This document shows, one piece after another, positions 25,544 to 35,945 of a stretch of 64,000 nucleotides of DNA. Position 1 is the first letter of the stretch. Every line of letters starts with the position of its first letter. The notes under the pieces were generated by a model that was not told where the DNA came from, made no database searches, and was given only the letters and a program-made list of their open reading frames with translations. The position numbers and the translations under genes are program-made. The stretch spans positions 87,588,644-87,652,643 of the forward strand of contig NC_088295.1 in the NCBI RefSeq assembly GCF_032854445.1, read 5' to 3'. The stretch comes from Liolophura sinensis. Taxonomy: Eukaryota > Mollusca > Polyplacophora > Chitonida > Chitonidae.

Positions 25544-25727
25544 AGTGAGTGAGTGAATGCTTGGGGTTTAACGTCATACTCAACAATTTTTCTGTCATAT
25601 GACGACGACGGAATCATTAGGGTGCATGTACGTGTAATGTGCCTCCTTGTTGCAGGACGGATTTCCACCGCTCTTTTGTTTAGTGCTGCTTTACTGAGAC
25701 GACTTACCGAAGGCAAGTCGAATCAAT
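25544..25727 (-). mobile_element. SINE family 3, partial (tail and body)
   Basis: GAGTGAGTGAGTGAATGCTTGGGGTTTAACGTC followed by the ATATGACGACG and GTGCCTCCTTGTTGCAGGACGG body. The same order appears at 46295-46610 and 56697-57032, which extend to a tRNA-like head. The head is missing here. The orientation is minus because the tRNA-like promoter end lies to the right. Confidence 0.7.
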
Positions 25728-25949
25728 AAAGACTGTTGGACAAACTAAACTGAACCGATTTTTTAAACCAAATTATCATTTATCCCGAAACTAAAATGCT
25801 TAAAGTTAATGTACAAATGATCTCTATAAAACTGAGGTAACATCAACCTCTCATTGATTATATTAAACCACGGAGCCTTCGCGCCCAAGAAGTTAACGTG
25901 CTAGCTAAAAGCACAATAACCCAGGCGCCGCCCACCTATGCAGTCACCC

Positions 25950-26035
25950 TGATTTCAAGTCCAACCCATGATGACTTCCTTTCCGGTATGTGGGATGGTC
26001 GTCGAGCAACCTGCGGATGGTATCATCTTTGCCAA
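25950..26035 (+). mobile_element. SINE family 1, internal fragment
   Basis: TTTCAAGTCCAACCCATGATGACTTCC through CAACCTGCGGATGG matches the region after box B in the full copy at 34784-35048, with substitutions. Flanks 25728-25949 and 26036-26509 hold nothing recognised. Confidence 0.5.
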
Positions 26036-26509
26036 GTTGAATAGGATCATAATAAACTGCACTGTAATTCGCTCTAATTTTTATACTCAAGAATGTGTTT
26101 GGAAGCCTTGTAATAGTTTAATGAATTGTCGTACTGGGCATTTTCCTTTAACACACAACAGTTTTTTCAAAAGTTTGCTACTCCCAAACGCATCTTCGAT
26201 AGGCATTGCCTTGTATCATATAATACAGTTTTTATAATGTGTAATGGGACATGCATGAACTGGAACTATGCTCGACTAAGTATGCCCAGCTGACGTATAC
26301 TGGCAAGAGGCCGTGTTTTAACCAGTGACAATTTGCCGACTGTAACACTGTCATCACTTCTCTGGTTTTACTCCGCGTATGCGCTTTAAATCTTTAATTA
26401 TCTTGACAATAAAGCTACGGTACACACTATTTAGACAGGCTGATGTAAAAGACATCTTATAATCAGATTTTATAGGATACTAATAATACTGTCAGGGAGG
26501 TGGCTGTAT

Positions 26510-28000
26510 CATAAGCATCAGAAAAATGGTTCTGTCGTCAAAATGCAATCTCTATTGTCAAACAAGTTACTTTGCCATGGGCATAAAACAGATGACTGTG
26601 TCGTTCAGATACAATATTTCCAGGCAGGTGATATTGATAAATATGAAAAGACAGTTGAGTAGTACGGTTAATGACCCGATAGCTAAGTAGATGATATTGT
26701 GTCGTTGGCATCATAAAGACGGCCATGCCTTACCTCTCCATACGTATCGGTTGTTTCATTTAAATACAACTCAATGCATTTAACTAATTCTGCTTACACC
26801 ATGCTGCTTGTGGGGTGTAAGTTGCTACTAATTAAGCATTTACGTGACCAGAAAGAATAACTGAGGTAGATTGACTAAAGAGGTCAAATTGATGACTGTG
26901 CCATGCGCATCAGAAAGATGGCTATGTTGTTTGAATGCTGACTATTGTCAAGTAGGTGACCTTACCATGGACACCAGAAAGATGGCCATGTTGTTTGAAT
27001 GCTGACTGTTGTCAAGTAGGTGACCGTACCACGGACATCAGAAAGATGGCCATGTTGTTTGAATGCTGACTATTGTCAAGTAGGTGACCGTACCATGGAC
27101 ATCAGAAAGATGGCCATGTTGTTTGAATGTTGACTATTGTCAAGTAGGTGACCGTACCATGGACATCAGAACGATGGCCATGTTGTTTGAATGCTGACTA
27201 TTTTCAAGTAGGTGACCGTACCATGGACATCAGAAAGATGGCCATGTTGTTTGAATGCTGACTATTGTCAAGTAGGTGACCGTACCATGGACATCAGAAA
27301 GATGGCCATGTTGTTTGAATGCTGACTATTGTCAAGTAGGTGACCGTACCATGGACATCAGAAAGAAGGCCATGTTGTTTGAATGTTGACTATTGTCAAG
27401 TAGGTGACCGTACCACGGACATCAGAACGATGGCCATGTTGTTTGAATGCTGACTATTTTCAAGTAGGTGACCGTACCATGGACATCAGAAAGATGGCCA
27501 TGTTGTTTGAATGCTGATTATTGTCAAGTAGGTGACCGTACCATGGACATCAGAAAGATGGCTATGTTGTTTGAATGCTGACTATTGTCAAGTAGGTGAC
27601 CGTACCATGGACATCAGAAAGATGGCCATGTTGTTTGAATGCTGATTATTGTCAAGTAGGTGACCGTACCATGGACATCAGAAAGATGGCCATGTTGTTT
27701 GAATGCTGATTATTGTCAAGTAGGTGACCGTACCATAGACATCAGAACGATGGCCATGTTGTTTGAATGTTGACTATTGTCAAGTAGGTGACCGTACCAT
27801 GGACATCAGAAAGATTGCTACGTTGTTTGAATGCTGACTATTGTCAAGTAGGTGACCGTACCATGGACATCAGAAAGATGGCCATGTTGTTTGAATGCTG
27901 ACAATTGTCAAGTAGATGACCGTACCATGGACATCAGAAAGATGGCTAGGTCGTCTGAATGCTGACAATTGCCAAGTAGGTGAATGTGCCACTGGTACGA
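26510..28000. repeat. 64-base minisatellite with decayed edges
   Basis: About 17 regular copies of a 64-base unit (GACCGTACCATGGACATCAG / AAAGATGGCCATGTTGTTTG / AATGCTGACTATTGTCAAGT / AGGT) run from about 26899 to 27985, with 1-4 differences per copy. Left of it, 26510-26740 contains strongly diverged units (CATCAGAAAAATGG, CATAAAACAGATGACTGTGTCG, CATCATAAAGACGGCCATG). A homogenised centre and decayed edges are expected from unequal exchange. It lies in an intron of the receptor gene. Confidence 0.9.
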
Positions 28001-28610
28001 AAATGACAGTTATTTCGTGAGAATATTAACTGCGCACTCAACTTCTTGATTGTGTCATCGGCGTGCGGAAATATTGTTATATCGTATTTGTTTTTGCTGT
28101 GTTAATTTCTCGCCAGTCTGTGGTTTCCGTTTTGTAAGTAACGAACACCCGTCTCGGCGTTTCTGATTTTTGCGCCGTATGCACATGGTTTTCACATTAT
28201 GGGCGTTTGTTATTTTCTGGCGTCATTTTATCAAAATTGTATAGTCGCTGAGAGTATTCATAGTATATCATGGTTTTGTGCAAGTCAGGCGATAGCCAAA
28301 CAAGAGGAGGATATTCTACTGCGAGGTTCAATAAAGAAGAACGTATCGTATGGATACTAACTCTCTTCCAAAGCATGATATGCTGATTTCCTTGGTATAG
28401 TAATTTCATTGCAGAGCAGGTCTTGATGTCAAAGTCATGCAAAAAACTGTTGTGTCGTGTGGAAGACGACTCTGCTGTTCACCATGCTCAAGTAAAACTT
28501 TCGTTTTCGAGAAGCTTTAATGCCACTGAGATGCAAATGATAGTATCAAAGCTATCGAAACAATTTTTATGTCGCCCAACATAAATATCAAAATCGCATG
28601 TTCACAAACA

Positions 28611-28650
28611 TTTACTTTCACAATTTCTTCCGTTCCCATGGTAAAAAATC
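28611..28650 (-). pseudogene. remnant of an EGF exon 3' end
   Basis: TTTACTTTCACAATTTCTTC-CGTTCCCATGGTAA matches the donor side of the intact exon at 39701-39820 (TTTACCTTCACATTGGCTTC-CGTTCCCATGGTAA). Similarity ends after about 40 bases, so it is a truncated dead copy. Confidence 0.45.
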
Positions 28651-29082
28651 CCCACAAAAAGACCAAAGAGAAATGGAAGAAGACCACTTAGGTAACACTG
28701 CGTGTATCGTAACGATTAAACGTCTGGCATCTTAATCACCTGCTCAGATTCTGATTCTGAATAAATTAATTACACATACATCTGATCTGATCACTCAGTG
28801 TTGATTCCTTTGTGTATTAATACATCATTCACCTTCTTTGTGATGTTTTTTCCTTTTACAACAAAACTAAGCTAACAGATTAATCTGAAATCCCAAATTT
28901 CTAATCTATTTTAAAAACCCTACTGATGTAACTTGCTTCTCTCAACGCGCCATAACAAGCTGCCCATAATTCTGTCTGCCAAGATGCATACATGTAATTT
29001 TACGACATTATTTGATGTGTGAAAGAGCGGATGGAAGACAAATAACCATGGTGTATTTGAATTTCCCTGACCATGCAGTTAC

Positions 29083-29202
29083 CTGAACAGCTGTTCCCAT
29101 CTCCAGTAAATCCGACTTTACATTTACAGCTGTAACTACCAGGTACATTCATACAAACAGCACTGGGAGAGCAGGCTCCAGCATCCGTACACTCATCCAC
29201 AT
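29083..29202 (-). pseudogene. EGF-like exon with intact frame but destroyed splice acceptor
   Basis: The 120-base frame encodes a calcium-binding EGF domain (DVDEC start, six cysteines, C-M-N-VPGS-Y-S-C hydroxylation-type motif, FTGDGNSC end) and has a good donor (CAG|GTAACT). The acceptor reads TTTGCAC instead of the TTTGTAG seen in its paralogue at 38805-38924. No alternative in-phase AG lies nearby. With AC it should be skipped; its 1-1 phase makes skipping harmless to the frame. Confidence 0.75.
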
Positions 29203-29523
29203 GTGCAAACGTATATGAAAAGAAGTGTCAGTTCATCGGTGGTAGTGGGACATTGAAAAAACAAACTTGTTGTCAGTTAACCATTAGGAAGTCAGACAAA
29301 AGTTATCACATCAGACTATATTAATTAGCAATACCTTCAATTTGTAGAATTAATCTGTTAAAATTTATAAAATATGACGTTTTCTGTGCGATGGTAGAAT
29401 AAATTATCGTACTCTGACATAAGACTATGTTACGCAATACCCCTTAGAATACGATTTTGCCCACCGAATACTAATGTTTAATCGTATGCTTACTTCATTG
29501 CAACTCATGGTAATGATCATTAT

Positions 29524-29640
29524 TTATTTGACTCGTGTTTTACGCCATTCTGGAGAGCCCGGCGGAATCCCAATACTATCCGCAGTTTGTTGGCAGACGT
29601 ACCGCCGAATAGAAAGTCAGCATGAGTTGGACTTGAACTC
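29524..29640 (-). mobile_element. SINE family 1 fragment
   Basis: ATTTGACTCGTGTTTTACGCC, ACTATCCGCAGT and AGTTGGACTTGAACTCACAGCGACCG match the reverse complement of the full SINE, including the box B region. The paralogous place at 39300-39515 has a longer copy. Here the SINE is joined directly to sequence that in the other block lies beyond exon 39701-39820, so a deletion removed that exon. Confidence 0.6.
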
Positions 29641-30308
29641 ACAGCGACCGCTATGTATTAGTTCCACGATGTTCCAATCCTAAGACGTTAAAATATCATG
29701 ATGGAGGCAATTGTATTACCAAAAGAGAAGACCTGCAGCCGCTCTATTAAGCCGACACTCGACGTCATGCTCAGGATAAAGTGTGCATTGTGGCCTTCCA
29801 ACTGGCCTTACATCGCCGTATGTCAGTGACGAAAATGTCAAGTTTCAGATGAACAACTGTGCTGATGTAGCAGGCTCAGATTTATGGTTTACCTTCTTGT
29901 CCACGATAACCATCCTGACGTATACAGCATTGTCCACAGACAACATTTAATGATGGAGCAGCGGTGAAATCTAAGATTCTGAATAAATTAATGACAATTA
30001 CATGTTCATCTGATCATTCAGTGTCGATTCCTTTACATCATTTACCTTGTTTCCTGGGTAGAAATAACTACTGTGTGACGTTTTCTGCTTTTGAGAAAAA
30101 AAACCGGACATAGCCGGCGGGAATCCACTGCCATCCGCACATTCCGACGCGAATATACATGATACTGTGTTTACCCACTGTCAGTTTTTACAGTTGTGTA
30201 AAAGTAGATTTTACACAGCAAAGCATTCTTCGTCACTTAGTGACGAGTAATAACCCACAGTTTTACTGCCAAAGGTGCTAGGCACTATATCCACAATACG
30301 ACACTTCC

Positions 30309-30426
30309 CTGCACACACGATCCCATTCCCTTTAAAACAAATTTACAGTTACATTTATAACTTCCGATTGTATTGACACATCAGCATTATCTGAACAGGG
30401 TGAAATGCCATCACATTCGTTTCTAT
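30309..30426 (-). pseudogene. EGF-like exon, frameshifted and without donor
   Basis: It aligns with the intact exon at 40780-40899. It differs by two single-base deletions (one in the GCTGA-TGTGTCAAT segment, removing a cysteine codon) and by a donor changed from G|GTAAGT to G|GGAAGT. The acceptor CATTTCCAG is kept. The exon is dead on both counts. Confidence 0.8.
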
Positions 30427-31434
30427 CTGGAAATGAGCAAAACTAAGGTTACACTATATCTAATCCACGTACGATGTCTAAACTACACCATGAGTGAATC
30501 GTACGTATATTAAATCATTAGTTTTAATCATATGTCCATACACAGGATCATTTTCAGAAATCACACAGTATAAACACATTTCAATCTGAATCCAACAAAT
30601 AATCCATGCCAGCATCGTTATAAGTTCAGAAGAGCCGTGTATAAGTTGGCTAGGCAGAAGAGATTGAAGATGGGTATGGGTAAAGATGACGAGAATAGAC
30701 TTATTGCGCAACAAACAGATGAAGAGACAAACCAACCCCATATTTCCACCCACTAGTGTATATACTAGTGTATGAGTCATTTGACCTCTCATGTTTCGTA
30801 GTTACATATTACCTTAGTTTTATTCGAAATATTGGTGATTTTAGGGCACCCATGTTGCATTTATACAAATCAGGATCTACTCCTCTACTTAGATTTTGGT
30901 AGACCTTTAGCAAGTCAATATCGACAATGATCTGAGGACATATGCCACCAAAAATTCTTTTACAAATTGTGGTGAACACATATTTTGTCAGTTACTCCTA
31001 GCATATTTCACAAAGCTTTCCAATACCATAGCGATTCTGCATGCCCGAGTGGTTTCCTTACCCTTTCCGCAGAGCTGTATTTAACACTACATAGGGATAT
31101 AGAATAAAAGGGTCATGCATAGGAGGCCTATAATGGGATAGATTGCTCTCCGAAAAATTAAATCCTGCTGTCCTAGATCCGTTTTTAATTCACAGTTATA
31201 GTCTTAATTGATCAGAAAAAATACCATTAGGCAGATAGCCTGTGGACAAACCAAATATCATATGCATGTTGTCACGTGGGCAACAAATAAGAAATTTCGG
31301 CTATGTATCATACTATATCTAATTTTATATAATGAGTAATATACCTAAACATGGAGCATTACACGCACACATATAACAGTGTATATAAACCATTTCTGTA
31401 TATATGTGTACGTGTAGAAATGTAGCCACCTCAA

Positions 31435-31561
31435 TCACACATACTCTGTTAACACTGTTCCATCCGTAACCCGTAAAAAACTCTTTCCAGCATGTGTATG
31501 AGCCTTGAAAATTTCTGACACAGCCTTAAGCCACACAAAACCTGGTTGCACTCATTTATAT
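31435..31561 (-). pseudogene. dead EGF-like exon, type C, copy 1
   Basis: It aligns with the intact exons at 51404-51529 and 57832-57963 (INEC-N, CGLR-C-Q). The acceptor is GAC rather than CAG, the donor GTGAGT has become GATTGA, cysteines are lost, and stops appear after a shift. It is a clear pseudo-exon. Confidence 0.7.
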
Positions 31562-32172
31562 GTCACACAAACATACAACACATTCATTGTAAGTATTAAC
31601 ATACAATCTGAAACCCGCCACAGCAGTTTCTGTTAAACCAATTATTATATGGGTAAATTAAACCTGTGCCCGAAACAATACCTTATCTTAGCGGCTAAGC
31701 ATGTAATCTGCAGACACTGGAGACGCAGTGTTTTTGGCAGCAGCCAGTCAAAAATGGCGGGAAATAATATGAGGGTCTCAAGTCTGTGTGTGAATTTACC
31801 TCACACGGAAACTAAACTCGATTTGTCTGAAACAATCAAACGTTTATAATCCGTCAAGACATTTACACATGTTTAGTTTGTTTCAAATTCATATTTGCAT
31901 GTATATTACTTTAACACTGTGGTGAAATACTGTTCACAATATTTTATCGCCGGGTTTAAGGTAACCCCTCTAGAGCCTCTCACACTGATTTCCCAGGCCC
32001 TAACCCTTCACCTACACCGTTACCACCGTTACGTGAGAATTTAACGTAATGCAACAATGTTGTAAATTGTTGTAAAGCTGTTGAAATCATTTGCATTCCA
32101 AGTCAACTTTAAAATCCTGCCATTTTTACCAACTTCTCAACGCGTGTGAAATGCTGAATGGCCCAATGTGAC

Positions 32173-33161
32173 TGTTATGTATGACTATTTAACGTCTTCA
32201 TGTACTGTTAGTCTGCGGACCTTTGTGAAAGCATAACAGGCCCTGTTATATGTGTACAGCGCGGACCTGATCGAAAGCACCTTGTTCAATGCTCTGTTTA
32301 TTTAACTGGCTGTTCATTGACTGTTAATTCTGTGTTTAAAAATAGTTGAATCCACCTGGGACGTATATAAGCCGTGTTTTCTGTGCAGAGTGGAGGTATT
32401 TTTGCTGCATCCACTGGGAGCCAGGAGAGTGTGCCACGCTCTCGTATCGAGTCCATTATATTTATATGAGCTGGTGATGCCAGTTTCATTTGGGAGGACA
32501 GATTTTTATGCCGGCACCGTTTGTGTACCACAGTAGTACTGATGTCTGGTTTATGTGAATTTCTGCGGAAGTCACGTTTATTGGTGTTCGGATCTTTATT
32601 ATGATTACACAGTGTTGACTGTAGTTTGTTTAACACGCTGACCTCACCTTACCGACAAGGTCGTCAAGGACTCTAAACTGAAGTTTTCAGTTTTGTAAAG
32701 GACGTTCGTTCTGCCACAAGGTGACATTATTCTACGGCTCGTTTGTGAGTTTCTGCGGGAAACTGTTCTAAAGTGGATTATACCTCCATGCCTGTATTTA
32801 CCCTGTGTTGTGCTCTGCGGGTGTGACGTCATTCAAAGGCTTGACTGTTCCAGTTCTGTGTAACCTGTGTACGCGTTCGCTAACCTAGCGAAGTACCTGA
32901 CTAGGACAATTTGTGACTTGTGTGAATTGTGTGCTTATCCCATGGTCTTTACGTTGGATCTCCTGGAATACGTTCCTTGGGATGCAAAGGTGAACTGGAA
33001 ACTTTTAAAGACCTGTAATACTGATGTGTATGTTTTTTTATGTTGTTGTTGTTGAACTGTCTGTAAAACTGTACGTCTCACTTTATATATAAAGCCATTG
33101 TTTACATTGTAATATTGAGTCACTGAGTCTGTTTTCTGTTGCTGTTTACAATACCGTAACA
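32173..33161. mobile_element. solo LTR (989 bases) with GTGAC target duplication
   Basis: The insert begins TGTTATG and ends CCGTAACA, the TG...CA of an LTR with TGTTA/TAACA inverted ends. GTGAC occurs immediately on both sides (32168-32172 and 33162-33166). The paralogous blocks at 42640, 53540 and 62385 have an uninterrupted site, with GTGAC once in two of them. A TATATAA box sits at 32364-32370 in plus orientation. The 5-base duplication fits Gypsy, BEL/Pao or Copia; no internal region remains. Open frames inside are incidental. Confidence 0.9.
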
Positions 33162-34659
33162 GTGACCCACAGGGGACACGTAATTCCTGTCATCATATGA
33201 AACTGCCCTGAAAAAATGTGAGTACACGGATTATACCTAGCCCTTTCCCACCGTTCTGAGTTGGTAATTAGTGTTGGTTGATTAGTGCCCCATCCCCGCC
33301 GAAACACAAAACATGCCCCTTTGCATTATTAAGATTCATGTAAGTTATAGTTGGGAAGCTAATCCGCATAACATGGGGTCAAGTCGACGAGAGAGAAATT
33401 TAGAGATTTACAGACCTGTCACACTTTTATTTTTATTTATGAATTAAAATGAAGAAAGAATCAAGCTGCAATTGTTGCAAACTTGTAAATTCCAAAACTA
33501 TCTCAAATCATGATAGTGTCAAACAGGCAAGCTAATGACTGCTTCACTGATTGTCTTAAGCTTACTAACTACACTGCATTATACGGGGAAAAGTGTTGTC
33601 CGTTTACAGGTCCAGAATTAGGTGTAACAATTAAATCATTTAATGTTTCTCAGTGATAAAGATCTGATTTACAAGTATCTATCTTCAAATGCAGTAAACG
33701 GTTTTGCAAGCCTCACGCACGTGTGGTTTTGTAACGAGATAGTCCAGACAGTTTCAAAACTCGTTTTCATAAAATGGCGATCATAAACCCAACGTGCATC
33801 GATTGAACATTGTGTTCGCATGTGTGGAATTGGATACCTTCACACTATGCCCATTGCCAGCTTCATATTACAACAATTTTTAAACATTGTATTTGTGCAG
33901 GGTTATTTCCATTCCATTTCATTTTCTGAGAACTCAAAGTCACGTGTGCGTAATTGTCTTAAAGGTAACTGACAGCGTAGAGAATCCAACATTAACCAGT
34001 TAGATGAGCTTATTTTGATTCGCCCGCCCGTTGTAATAATGAGTCGTCACTATTGCGAAATTTCTCGCCAAATGTATACTATTAGACGGGAGTTTTGACC
34101 TGACACACTGTCACATGGACAGTGATGAGTGTTCGCATTTTCTTGAGATTTTGCTTTTGACTTTGTTACAAAATCTTTGCAGTAGAGGCATCATGTGTAC
34201 ATAGAGTCATGCAAATATATCACAGTGATATCCACGAGACACATTTAATCCATTTACCGCGGTAAGAATTGAAAACAATTACCAAACCAACACGTGGTCC
34301 GATTAGTGTCTGCAGTGATTGACGGGTCTCAGAAACAATGTTGGAACTTCAAAGGAAATACCCAGAGCTGTGCAATGTTGAAAATGGCTTAAGACTGACC
34401 ATTTATTTGGTGTCTCCACTGTAAAGGGCTGCAAATTATCTGTGAGGTCTACGTGAAGTATTTGATTGTCATTAAAACCCTGGCGCCCCAGTTGTCCACA
34501 TCTCTGTCCGAGTCGAGTGTCAAGTTCCCACATGTGAGGCGAGGCTTCGATGTTGAGTTAGCCCTGAAAACGATTACCCATTCCGCCATTTCACACACCC
34601 AACGCTCATAGGGGCGTCCTCTGTGGTAAGGCGGCAAATCCTGTCCGAAATTTTGGAAG

Positions 34660-34783
34660 AGTTAAGGTACCCATCAGAACTTTCAGCCGTAGAAAACTCA
34701 CCCACACACTCCCCTTTAGTCAGTGTATACCCATCAGGACTGTCATTATTACAGTGGTACATAACTCACCCACACACTCTTCG
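34660..34783. repeat. exon-derived tandem units (two copies), left of SINE
   Basis: Two units on the minus strand read SPDGYTLTKGECVG followed by GTGAGT, the end of an EGF-like exon with its splice donor. The array continues right of the SINE at 35049-35110. See 44735-45200. Confidence 0.65.
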
Positions 34784-35048
34784 AGGGGCCTCCGTGGCTC
34801 AGTTTATCGCGCTAACGCAGCGTATTGACCCAGGAGTCTCTCACCAATGCGGTCGCTGTGAGTTCAAGTCCAGCTAATGCTGGCTTCCTCTCCGGCCGTA
34901 CGTGGGAAGGTCTGTCAACAACCTGCGGATGGCCGTGGGTTTCCCCCGGGCTCTGCCCGGTTTTCACCCACCATAATGCTGGCCGCCGTCGTATAATTGA
35001 AATATTCTTGAGTACGGCGTAAAACACCAATCAAACAAACAAATCAAA
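34784..35048 (+). mobile_element. full-length SINE family 1 with perfect 13-base target duplication
   Basis: The tRNA-like head starts GGGGCCTCCGTGGCTCAG (box A) with GAGTTCAAGTCC as box B. A conserved core follows, GGGTTTCCCCCGGGCTCTGC through CCATAATGCTGGCCGCCGTC, then GAGTACGGCGTAAAACACC and an A-rich (CAAA)n tail. CACACACTCTTCG flanks it on both sides (34771-34783 and 35049-35061). The core looks like the Meta-domain described for widespread bilaterian SINEs, an assignment from memory. Partial copies occur across the window. Confidence 0.85.
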
Positions 35049-35099
35049 CACACACTCTTCGTTAGTCAGTGTAACCAGTGTATACCCATCAGGACAGTT

Positions 35100-35945
35100 A
35101 TCACTATATCTAGTCCACGTACGATGTCTAACAATCGTACGGTGTCTCATGTACGGTGTTTAACAATAGAACAATTAATAGAACATTAATTTTTCACAAC
35201 GGGATCATCTTCAGAAATCACAGAAAATGAACACATTTCAATCTGACTCCCACACATAATGCATGCCAGCATCGTTATGATAAGGTCGCAAGAGCCTTGG
35301 CCTCTGCTGAAAAGATTGAGGATGGGTATGGAACATGACGAGAATAGACTTATTGCGCAAAAAACAGCTGAAGACACAAACTACCCCCATCTTTCCACCC
35401 ACTAGTATATAAACATTTTAATACAGATAGTTGGCTTTAATCTCGGAAAAATTTATAAATGATAAGAGTCATTTGACCTCTTATGTTTTCGTAGATACAT
35501 ATTACCTTAGTTTTATTCGAAATATTGGTGATTTTAGGGCAGCCATGTTGTATTTATACAAATCAGGATCTGCTCCTCTACTTAGATTTTGGTAGACAAT
35601 TTGCAAATTGTGGTGAACAAATAGTTTTGTCAGTTACTCCTAACATGTTTCACAAAGCTGTCCAAATACCATAGTTATTCTGCATGCTCGAGTGGTTCCC
35701 TTACCCTTTCCGCAAAACTGTATTTAACACTACATACGGGTATAGAATAAAAGGGTCATACATAGAAGGCCTATAATGGAATAGATTGCTCTCCGAAAAA
35801 TCAAAGCCTGCTGTCCCAGATCCGTTTTCAGTTCACAGTTATAGTCTAAATTGATCAGAAAAAATACCATTAGGCAGATAGCCTGTAGACAAACCGAATA
35901 ACATTTACATGTTGTCACGTTGGCAGCAAATTAAAAAAAATTCGG
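35100..35945. repeat. third partial copy of the duplication block
   Basis: It matches 30470-31320 and 40920-41780 (TCCACGTACGATGTCTAAC, then the GGATCATCTTCAGAAATCAC region, then GATTGCTCTCCGAAAAATC). The part with the type C pseudo-exon is absent; similarity stops near 35945. No exon is present. Confidence 0.8.

Larger units (their letters stand above)
30470..34783. repeat. duplication block I
   Basis: This block aligns along its length with block II (40919-44780) and partly with 35100-35945, 50690-51190, 53000-55700 and 59430-64000. Private changes are a solo LTR (32173-33161), a ~590-base deletion at GTTG repeats near 34366, and dead EGF exons at its left edge. Apart from the pseudo-exon at 31435-31561 no coding sequence is seen. 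Confidence 0.85.

Noticed and set aside
26899-27985. CRISPR-like array suspected from the regular 64-base repeats
   Set aside because: Units are contiguous, with no unique spacers, and the genome is animal.
32298-33123. Several 60-110-residue frames
   Set aside because: All lie inside the solo LTR and match no LTR-retroelement protein; LTRs are non-coding.
34574-34762. Frame with SPDGYTLTKGECVG taken as a live EGF exon
   Set aside because: It is a unit of the exon-derived minisatellite; the cysteine pattern is incomplete, and the neighbouring intron piece is read through.
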